From assembly GCA_021732895.1 (NCBI GenBank), contig JAKFWE010000334.1:1-12548 (forward strand): a stretch of 12,548 bases of DNA, read 5' to 3'. The stretch comes from Allobosea sp. GTDB lineage: Bacteria > Pseudomonadota > Alphaproteobacteria > Rhizobiales > Beijerinckiaceae. A program made the translations under genes and the position numbers. Shown here one piece after another: positions 7,251-12,548 of this stretch. Each line of letters starts with the position of its first letter. The first letter of the stretch is position 1. The notes beneath the pieces are model-generated. The model ran no database searches. It saw only the letters and a list, made by a program, of their open reading frames with translations, and was not told the origin of the DNA.

Positions 7251-7389
7251 GTGAAACACCCCCGTGATACGGCAGCGCGGCCCGCGGACGGCGCCGATCG
7301 CCCGCGGTTGCTAGCCCGTCCGCCATCGTTTACCAGCGACGTGAACCGGCAATGACGACCACGCGCAAAGCGGGGCGGGGAACAGGCTC

Positions 7390-8808
7390 TTGACCAGACA
7401 TCTGATGCGGATCGGCGCGACGCTCGCGCTGTGCCTGGCCTCTGGCGCCGCGCTCGCGGCGGGCGACATCGGCGGCGCGACGATGGGCGTCGCCTGGGCC
7501 CTGCCCTTCGCCGGCATGCTGCTCTCGATCGCGCTGGGGCCGATCCTGTTTCCCCATTTCTGGGAGCATCACTACGGCAAGTTCGCCGCCTTCTGGGCCG
7601 CGCTGACGCTCGTGCCGCTGGTGCTGCTGCGCGGCTTCGACCCGGCGCTCGGCGCGCTGATCCACACCGCCGCGCTGGAGTACATCCCCTTCATCATCCT
7701 GCTCTTCGCGCTGTTCACGATCGCCGGCGGCATCCTGATCATGGGCAACCTCGAAGGCACGCCGGCGACCAACACGACGCTGCTGGCGATCGGCACGCTG
7801 ATGGCGAGCTTCGTCGGCACCACCGGCGCGTCGATCATCATGATCCGGCCCGTGCTGCGCGCCAATGACGACCGCCGCTTCAACGTCCATGTCGTCGTGT
7901 TCTTCATCTTCCTGGTCTCCAATATCGGCGGCTCGCTGACGCCGCTGGGCGACCCGCCGCTCTTTCTCGGCTTCCTGCGCGGGGTCGATTTCTTCTGGAC
8001 CACGACCAACCTGCTGCCGGAGACGATCATGGCGGTCGTCATCCTGCTGGCGCTGTTCTTCGCGCTGGACAGCTATTTCTTCCGCAAGGAGGAGGGCTAT
8101 CCGCCGCTGAAGGACCCGACGCCCGATCGCGCGATCAAGCTCTACGGCAAGGTCAACTTCGTTCTGCTCGGCGGCGTCATCGCCGCCATCCTGATGTCGG
8201 CGAGCTGGAAGCCGGGGATCGTCTTCGACATCCACGGCGTCAAGGTCGAACTCCAGAACATCGTGCGCGACCTCGTGCTGCTCGGTCTGGCGGGACTGTC
8301 GCTGGCGCTGACCCCGAAGCAAGTCCGCGCCGGCAACGAGTTCACCTGGGGGCCGATCAAGGAGGTCGCGAAGCTCTTCGCCGGCATCTTCATCTGCATC
8401 ATCCCGGTGCTGGCGATGCTGCAGGCGGGCGCGAACGGGGCGTTCTCGGGGCTGGTGGCGCTGGTCTCGAATCCGGACGGGAGCGACAACGCCGTCGCCT
8501 ATTTCTGGCTGACCGGCATCCTCTCGTCCTTCCTCGACAACGCGCCGACCTATCTCGTCTTCTTCGAGCTCGCCGGCGGCGACCCGCAGAAGCTGATGAC
8601 GACCGGCGCGCTGACGCTGGCCGCGATCTCGGCCGGCGCGGTCTTCATGGGCGCCAACACCTATATCGGCAACGCGCCCAACTTCATGGTCTACGCCATC
8701 GCCAAGGACCGGAAGGTCAAGATGCCAAGCTTCTTCGGCTACATGATCTGGTCGGGCGCGGTGCTGATCCCGCTGTTCCTGTTGCAGACCGTGATTTTCT
8801 TCAGGTAG
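7390..8808 (+). CDS. sodium:proton antiporter / CitMHS-like permease (NhaD type)
   Basis: 472-residue inner-membrane permease of the ion transporter superfamily, related to NhaD antiporters and to CitMHS-type proteins. The likely job is Na+/H+ exchange, but substrate is inferred only from family. Residues 8-24 resemble a signal peptide or first helix, ending GAALAAG. About ten to twelve further hydrophobic helices follow. Conserved loops and helix breaks: LSIALGPILFPHFWEHHYGK (45-64), FVGTTGASIIMIRP (141-154), SNIGGSLTPLGDPPLFLGF (177-195), and in the second half SSFLDNAPTYLVFFE and GANTYIGNAPNFMV. The two repeat-like GDPP and DNAP regions are typical of this superfamily's inverted halves. 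The start is TTG at 7390 with GGGGA about 9 bases upstream; ATG 7405 would also leave the signal-like segment intact. Bases 7251-7389 before it hold no clear promoter. It converges on the DUF4105 gene. Confidence 0.88.
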   Translation: MTRHLMRIGATLALCLASGAALAAGDIGGATMGVAWALPFAGMLLSIALGPILFPHFWEHHYGKFAAFWAALTLVPLVLLRGFDPALGALIHTAALEYIPFIILLFALFTIAGGILIMGNLEGTPATNTTLLAIGTLMASFVGTTGASIIMIRPVLRANDDRRFNVHVVVFFIFLVSNIGGSLTPLGDPPLFLGFLRGVDFFWTTTNLLPETIMAVVILLALFFALDSYFFRKEEGYPPLKDPTPDRAIKLYGKVNFVLLGGVIAAILMSASWKPGIVFDIHGVKVELQNIVRDLVLLGLAGLSLALTPKQVRAGNEFTWGPIKEVAKLFAGIFICIIPVLAMLQAGANGAFSGLVALVSNPDGSDNAVAYFWLTGILSSFLDNAPTYLVFFELAGGDPQKLMTTGALTLAAISAGAVFMGANTYIGNAPNFMVYAIAKDRKVKMPSFFGYMIWSGAVLIPLFLLQTVIFFR

Positions 8809-8820
8809 CGCGTTTCATAT

Positions 8821-8853
8821 CCGTCATTGCGAGCGTCAGCGAAGCAACGACGG
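8821..8853. repeat. repeat-like palindromic element between convergent genes
   Basis: CCGTCATTGC (8821-8830) pairs with GCAACGACGG (8844-8853) at nine of ten positions, around a 13-base centre containing GAGCG and GCGAA. The form CGTCATTGCGAGCG...GCGAAGCAA matches a dispersed intergenic repeat I know from many alphaproteobacterial genomes; only one clear copy is in this window. It fills the 54-base gap between two converging stop codons, where it could act as a two-way transcription or RNA end signal, though no T-tract is present. Confidence 0.6.
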
Positions 8854-8862
8854 AAGTGCGCG

Positions 8863-9870
8863 CTACGGCCGCCCCGCCGGCACGCCCTCGCGAATCCGCG
8901 CCGAGAACGCCGGATCGTCGAGCGCAACCGCCCGCGCCCTGTCGCTGACCTTCGCCTGCCGGACGAGCTCGTCGAGCGCGATGTCCTGGCGCAGCGCGCC
9001 GATGTCGCGCAGATAGCCGGGCAGATACCCCGAGAGCAGCACGCGCGGGTCGAGCGGCATGGCGAAGGCCCACCCCGGCGCGACCGAACCGACGAGCTGG
9101 TAGACCAGCGTGGTGCAATTGGTGACGACCGTGTTGTACCAGCGCGGCTGCGCTGCGAGGCGGTTGATGTCGGCGATATAGGCCTCGAGCACGTCGCGCG
9201 CCTGTTGCGGCGAGGCCCGAAGCCGGTAGAGCCGCACATCCTCGCGCCGGATATGGCTGCGCAGGCCGATCACGTCGCGCTCGTCGGCCGCGACATAGGC
9301 CAGTTCATAGCTCCGGAAGAAACCGGCCAGCGCATCGTAATCCTCGCCCTTCTCGCGCCTGATCTCGATCGAGATGGCCAAGGGCGGTCCTTCCGCGAAG
9401 GTGAAGGAGACGATCAGATGCGCGATCGTCTCGCCGCTCCAGTAGCCGAGGAACAGGTCGGCCCCCTGGATCGCCGAGAGGTCGAAGCCGCGGCTCTCCC
9501 AGCTTTCGTCGGCGACGGTTTCGGTGCGCCAGCGGAAATTGCGCAGATTGGCGACGGTGATCCGGTCGCCCTCGCGCGTGACCGAGGGGAGCCGCGCCAC
9601 CTCCGCAATCCAGTTGCGCTCATGGGAGGGCTTCAGGGCGCTCCACCAGCCGAGCAGGCCGAGGAAGATCACGGCGAAGGACAAGGGCAGCCGCGCCGCG
9701 CCGGTCCACAAGCCCGTCGCGCCGGCAAGACCGGCGAGGCCGAAGCCGATGGCGGCGATGGTCGCCGTCGCGCCGCCGAGCCGAAAGAGAAGCAGGCCGC
9801 AGCCCCAGGCGGTCGCGCCGAGGATGACCAGCGTCGCGAGGAGGCGCAGGGCGAGGATCAGGAGCGACAT
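8863..9870 (-). CDS. DUF4105 membrane-anchored protein (Lnb N-terminal-like periplasmic domain)
   Basis: 335-residue protein. Three hydrophobic segments (about 3-30, 34-57 and 61-79) anchor it in the inner membrane. The DUF4105 domain follows at about 85-275, probably on the periplasmic side. Family marks: NWIAEVARLP (86-95), VANLRNFRWRTET (106-118), GADLFLGYW (136-144), His151 in ETIAHLIVSF, ISIEIRREKGEDY (167-179), ELAYVAADERDVI (189-201), EDVRLYRLRA (210-219), and NCTT with Cys252 (251-254). The conserved His and Cys suggest a thiol-hydrolase-like site, as proposed for the related N-terminal domain of the lipoprotein acyltransferase Lnb, but no activity is shown here. The start at 9870 is 45 bases beyond the pckA stop, so it may be read from the pckA transcript. 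No functional link to PEP carboxykinase is known. Confidence 0.88.
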   Translation of the reverse strand: MSLLILALRLLATLVILGATAWGCGLLLFRLGGATATIAAIGFGLAGLAGATGLWTGAARLPLSFAVIFLGLLGWWSALKPSHERNWIAEVARLPSVTREGDRITVANLRNFRWRTETVADESWESRGFDLSAIQGADLFLGYWSGETIAHLIVSFTFAEGPPLAISIEIRREKGEDYDALAGFFRSYELAYVAADERDVIGLRSHIRREDVRLYRLRASPQQARDVLEAYIADINRLAAQPRWYNTVVTNCTTLVYQLVGSVAPGWAFAMPLDPRVLLSGYLPGYLRDIGALRQDIALDELVRQAKVSDRARAVALDDPAFSARIREGVPAGRP

Positions 9871-9915
9871 GGCGGCATTCCGACCCTCGCCTCGCCTTGC
9901 GAGCGAACAGCAGGC

Positions 9916-11526
9916 TCACGCCGCCAGCGAAGTGGCCGGCGCGGCGGCCTTGACCGCATCGTCGACATGGCCCTCGAAGCGCTTGAAATTCTGGGCGAAC
10001 ATCGCGACCAGCCGCTTCGCCGTCTCGGCGAACTCGGCCTTGTCCTGCCAGGTTTTCACCGGATAGAGGATGTGCGGCTCGACGCCGGGAACGGAGGTGG
10101 GAACGGCGAAACCGAAATATGGGTCGCGGCGGAAATCGGCGCGGTTGAGCGAGCCGTCGAGCGCAGCCGTCAGCAGCCGGCGCGTCACCCGGATCGGCAT
10201 GCGCCGTCCGACGCCGTGCTTGCCGCCGGTCCAGCCGGTGTTGACCAGCCAGCAATCGACATGATGCTTCGCGATCAGATCGCGCAGCAGGTTGCCGTAG
10301 ACCGAGGGGTGGCGGGGCATGAAGGGCGCGCCGAAACAGGTCGAGAAGGTCGCCTCCGGGTCCTTCACGCCTTTCTCGGTGCCGGCGACCTTGGCGGTGT
10401 AGCCGGAGAGGAAATGATACATCGCCTCGGCGGCGGTCAGCTTGGCGATCGGCGGCAGCACGCCGAAAGCGTCGCAGGTGAGCATCACGATGTTCCTGGG
10501 GTGGCCGGCCCGGCCCGTGGCGCTGGCGTTGGGGATGAAATCGAGCGGATAGGCGCAGCGCGCGTTCTCGGCCAGCGAGGCGTCGTCGAAATCGGGCGCG
10601 CGGGTCAAGTCGTCGAGCACGACATTCTCCAGCACCGTGCCGAAGCGCCCGGTCGTCGCGTAGATTTCCGGCTCGGCGTCGCGCGACAGGCGGATCGTCT
10701 TGGCGTAGCAGCCGCCCTCGAAATTGAAGACGCCCTTGCCGGACCAGCCATGCTCGTCATCGCCCAGCAGCATGCGCCCGGGGTCGTTGGACAGCGTCGT
10801 CTTGCCGGTGCCCGACAGGCCGAAGAACACCGCCACATCGGTCTCGGAGGCGGCGTTGGCCGAGCAGTGCATCGGCATCACGCCGGCGGCGGGCAGCATG
10901 AAGTTGAGATAGGTGAAGACCGATTTCTTCATCTCGCCGGCATAGCTCGTGCCGCCAATGAGCACGATCCTGCGGGTGAAATCGATCGCGATCACCGTCT
11001 CGGAGCGGCAGCCATGCCGCGCCGGGTCGGCCCTGAAGCTCGGCAGATCGACGATCGTCAGGTCGGGCGTATAGGCCGCGATATCCTCCGCCGGCGGGCG
11101 GATCAGCAGGTTGCGGATGAAGAGCGAGTGCCAGGCGTATTCGGTGTAGACGCGCGCCCTGACGCGGTGCGCCGGATCGGCGCCGCCATAGAGGTCCTGC
11201 GCGAACAGCTCCTTGCCTCTGGCGTGGGCGATGAAGTCGGCGTGCAGCGTCTCGAACTGCTCCGGCGTGATCGAGGCGTTGTTATCCCACCAGAGCGCGT
11301 TCTCGGTCGTCGCGTCGCGCACCGTGAACTTGTCCTTGGGCGAACGGCCGGTATGGATTCCGGTGTCGGCCTTGAGCGCGCCGCCCTTGGCGAGCTGCGT
11401 CTCGCCGCGCTTCAGCGATTCCTCGTAGAGCCGGGGGGCCTCGAGGTTCCAGTGGACCGCCTTCAGACCGGAAAAACCGAACTGCGCGGCGCCGTGGGCG
11501 GCGTTGACGTGACCGATGGTGTCCAA
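9916..11526 (-). CDS. pckA: phosphoenolpyruvate carboxykinase (ATP)
   Basis: Converts oxaloacetate and ATP to PEP, CO2 and ADP, the entry step of gluconeogenesis from TCA-cycle acids; cytoplasmic. 536 residues, normal for the ATP-dependent family. Visible motifs: TGRSPKDKF (59-67), GTSYAGEMKKS (192-202, including the conserved active-site Lys), MHCSAN (219-224), P-loop FFGLSGTGKTTLS (234-246), LLGDDEHGW (253-261, metal-binding acidic pair), FNFEGGCYAK (267-276), and YTAKVAGTE in the second half. The longest open frame starts at TTG 11532, but the ribosome binding site GGGAGGA touches that codon directly. TTG 11526 is 6 bases from the site and gives the family-like start M-D-T-I-G-H-V-N-A. Rhizobial pckA is usually beside the chvI/chvG regulators; here a HugZ-like gene is upstream on the same strand. 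Confidence 0.97.
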   Translation of the reverse strand: MDTIGHVNAAHGAAQFGFSGLKAVHWNLEAPRLYEESLKRGETQLAKGGALKADTGIHTGRSPKDKFTVRDATTENALWWDNNASITPEQFETLHADFIAHARGKELFAQDLYGGADPAHRVRARVYTEYAWHSLFIRNLLIRPPAEDIAAYTPDLTIVDLPSFRADPARHGCRSETVIAIDFTRRIVLIGGTSYAGEMKKSVFTYLNFMLPAAGVMPMHCSANAASETDVAVFFGLSGTGKTTLSNDPGRMLLGDDEHGWSGKGVFNFEGGCYAKTIRLSRDAEPEIYATTGRFGTVLENVVLDDLTRAPDFDDASLAENARCAYPLDFIPNASATGRAGHPRNIVMLTCDAFGVLPPIAKLTAAEAMYHFLSGYTAKVAGTEKGVKDPEATFSTCFGAPFMPRHPSVYGNLLRDLIAKHHVDCWLVNTGWTGGKHGVGRRMPIRVTRRLLTAALDGSLNRADFRRDPYFGFAVPTSVPGVEPHILYPVKTWQDKAEFAETAKRLVAMFAQNFKRFEGHVDDAVKAAAPATSLAA

Positions 11527-11532
11527 CTGCAA

Positions 11533-11539
11533 TCCTCCC
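11533..11539 (-). promoter_or_regulatory. pckA ribosome binding site
   Basis: GGGAGGA on the minus strand, 6 bases before TTG 11526 and immediately adjacent to TTG 11532. The spacing decides in favour of 11526 as start. A perfect 7-bp stem (11544-11550 / 11557-11563, 6-base loop) ends four bases upstream of it, and a run of seven A on the minus strand (11572-11578) precedes that stem. Confidence 0.7.
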
Positions 11540-11613
11540 GGGACGCGCCGCCGCTTCGGCGCGACGCTGCCTTTTTTTGCCAGACGCGGCTGGAGACGCT
11601 CCTGCGCGAATGG

Positions 11614-11631
11614 GGCGGGCCGGAGCCCGCC
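11614..11631 (-). other. stem-loop with UCCG tetraloop in the pckA leader
   Basis: Perfect 7-bp inverted repeat (11614-11620 / 11625-11631). Read as minus-strand RNA it is GGCGGGC, loop UCCG, GCCCGCC. UCCG closed by C and G is a member of the stable UNCG tetraloop class. An alternative 7-bp stem (11623-11629 / 11633-11639) shares the same central bases and excludes this one. If the promoter at 11638-11666 is real, this stem would sit at the very 5' end of the pckA messenger. Confidence 0.5.
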
Positions 11632-11637
11632 TCGGGC

Positions 11638-11666
11638 TCTTTAAGGCGATGGCGACGCCGGCTCAA
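11638..11666 (-). promoter_or_regulatory. possible pckA promoter
   Basis: Minus-strand TTGAGC (11661-11666) and TAAAGA (11638-11643) with a 17-base spacer, in the gap between the HugZ-like stop and pckA. Both boxes are only partial matches to consensus, so this is tentative. It predicts a start near 11631 and a leader of about 105 bases. PckA genes are normally carbon-source regulated, but I see no operator I can name. Confidence 0.3.
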
Positions 11667-11718
11667 GTCATGGAAAAGACATGGACGCTCAGCCGCCCGG
11701 CTAAATCGATTGAATGTC

Positions 11719-12546
11719 TCAGGGTGGTGAATCGACAGGCGGTCCGACCTTGCCGGCCGCCGCCTCGCGCGCGGACCGGGCCAGTTGCGCGAGGACGCTC
11801 CGCAACGGCCCCGCCCCGTCGAGCGCCGCGGGAAAGGCGAGGCGGGCGGCCGTGTCGCCGAGGACGAGATCGAGCCCGTGGGCATCGAGCCCCGTGGCGC
11901 GCCAGGCGCCGTCGCGCTGCCCGCACAACTCGGTCGCGTAGAGCCGCAGGGCGTCGGCATGGTCGGTGTTGAGATGCTCGAGCGCGCCCTCCTCGACCGC
12001 GGCCAGCGCCGCCGCCGCGCCGGGCTCGGCGAGGATGTCGGCGGCGACCAGCTCGAAGGCCTTGCCGAAGCCGCCATTCAGGCTCGCCGTTTCGATCCTC
12101 AGGGCGACGAAGGTGAAATCGCCGAAATCGGCGTAGAGCGCCGCCTTGGGCTGGCGCGCCAGGAAGCGGCGGCGGGCGCGGACGCCATCGTCCGTTTCCC
12201 GATCGACAAAGGCGGCGCGCAGCTTCAGCGTCACGCGGGGATGGGCGAGCGGGTCGCCCTTGCCGCCCGGGGCGAGCAGCAGCGAGCAGCGCGGATCGGC
12301 GCGCAGGTTGACCGTATGGCCGGACAGCGCGGAAATCAGGATCAGGGGCGTGCCGTCGCAGTCGGTCGCCAGACTCGTCAGGCTGGCGGAAGGGTGGCCA
12401 TCGCGACCGAGCGTCGCCAGGGCCCCGAAGCGGGCGCCGCGGACGAGGCCGCGCGCAAGGGCGCGGGCGGCGGCGTCGGTCGGTCTGATCGGGCTTTTTT
12501 CAGCCGGCCCGCCGCCGCCATCGCGCCCGGAAAGGTCTCGCTCCAT
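11719..12546 (-). CDS. HugZ-like protein: PNPOx split-barrel plus DUF2470
   Basis: 275-residue two-domain protein. Residues about 20-165 form a pyridoxamine-5'-phosphate-oxidase-like split barrel: IRPTDAAARALARGLV (20-35), GALATLGRDGHPSAS (41-55), LILISALSGHTVNL (68-81), DPRCSLLL (84-91), and a DFGDF stretch (140-144). Residues about 185-265 are a DUF2470 domain with LEHLNTDHADALRLYA (189-204). This domain pair is the HugZ haem-utilisation layout, where such proteins bind haem and some degrade it. Haem binding here is inferred; no haem-uptake gene is nearby. The ATG at 12546 is two bases from the window end, so its ribosome binding site is not visible and a start further out cannot be excluded. 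The Gly-rich first 15 residues are not conserved-looking. pckA follows on the same strand after 192 bases. Confidence 0.88.
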   Translation of the reverse strand: MERDLSGRDGGGGPAEKSPIRPTDAAARALARGLVRGARFGALATLGRDGHPSASLTSLATDCDGTPLILISALSGHTVNLRADPRCSLLLAPGGKGDPLAHPRVTLKLRAAFVDRETDDGVRARRRFLARQPKAALYADFGDFTFVALRIETASLNGGFGKAFELVAADILAEPGAAAALAAVEEGALEHLNTDHADALRLYATELCGQRDGAWRATGLDAHGLDLVLGDTAARLAFPAALDGAGPLRSVLAQLARSAREAAAGKVGPPVDSPP

Positions 12547-12548
12547 CG

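Noticed and set aside
6997..7326. A 110-residue N-terminal extension of the amidotransferase
   Set aside because: The catalytic Cys must follow the initiator Met. The extension is Arg-rich and overlaps the small secreted-protein gene.
9891..9913. A second copy of the CGTCATTGCGAGCG-type repeat
   Set aside because: Only a short TTGCGAGCG core is shared and the flanking pairing is absent.
11623..11643. A plus-strand intrinsic terminator (stem 11623-11639 followed by TTTAA)
   Set aside because: No plus-strand gene ends here and the T-tract is only three bases; it is more likely leader structure of pckA.
8827..11730. A 967-codon plus-strand open frame across DUF4105 and pckA
   Set aside because: It is antisense to two well-supported genes with clear motifs. 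Its translation is Arg/Gly/Ala-rich with no family resemblance. GC-rich codon use keeps the opposite strand open.
1..12548. An undescribed defence, mobile or biosynthetic system
   Set aside because: Every long gene belongs to a known family with housekeeping or general roles. There are no recombinases, direct-repeat borders, arrays or composition shifts that I can see.

Overview
The window looks like core chromosome of a GC-rich alphaproteobacterium, most likely in the order Hyphomicrobiales (Rhizobiales). Support comes from the class II AroA (very like the Agrobacterium CP4 type), the alphaproteobacterial TIGR02300 acidic-tail protein beside it, a DUF1194 secreted protein, an ATP-dependent PckA of rhizobial type, and strong G/C preference at third codon positions. 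I cannot name the genus. I see no transposase, integrase, phage gene, CRISPR array, toxin-antitoxin pair or recognisable defence system. Base and codon use appear uniform by eye.

Left part (1-2775): the 5' end of a minus-strand tRNA, probably Ala, cut by the window edge, with a promoter and two leader stem-loops upstream. Next is the TIGR02300 gene (minus), divergent from aroA (plus). aroA overlaps cmk by 4 bases (ATGA), so EPSP synthase and cytidylate kinase are translationally coupled. The usual third member of this cluster, rpsA, does not follow cmk.

Middle (2776-8808): a secreted von Willebrand-like DUF1194 protein (plus) converges with hrpB (minus). Upstream of hrpB on the same strand lie a class II glutamine amidotransferase and a tiny secreted-protein gene. 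That tiny gene is split by a one-base frameshift: its signal peptide and its mature part lie in different frames. A multi-pass NhaD/CitMHS-type sodium:proton antiporter gene points the other way.

Right part (8809-12548): a repeat-like hairpin separates the antiporter gene from the convergent DUF4105 gene. The order of transcription on the minus strand is a HugZ-like haem/flavin-fold gene, then pckA (PEP carboxykinase, gluconeogenesis), then the DUF4105 membrane protein. The pckA leader has a possible 5'-terminal stem with a UCCG tetraloop and a second stem just upstream of the ribosome binding site.

The genes are mostly housekeeping: aromatic amino acid synthesis, nucleotide metabolism, gluconeogenesis, RNA helicase and ion exchange. 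I found no convincing new multi-gene system. The most useful observations are the frameshifted small secreted protein, the AroA residues that bear on glyphosate response, several leader structures, and corrected start codons for hrpB, pckA, aroA and the amidotransferase.
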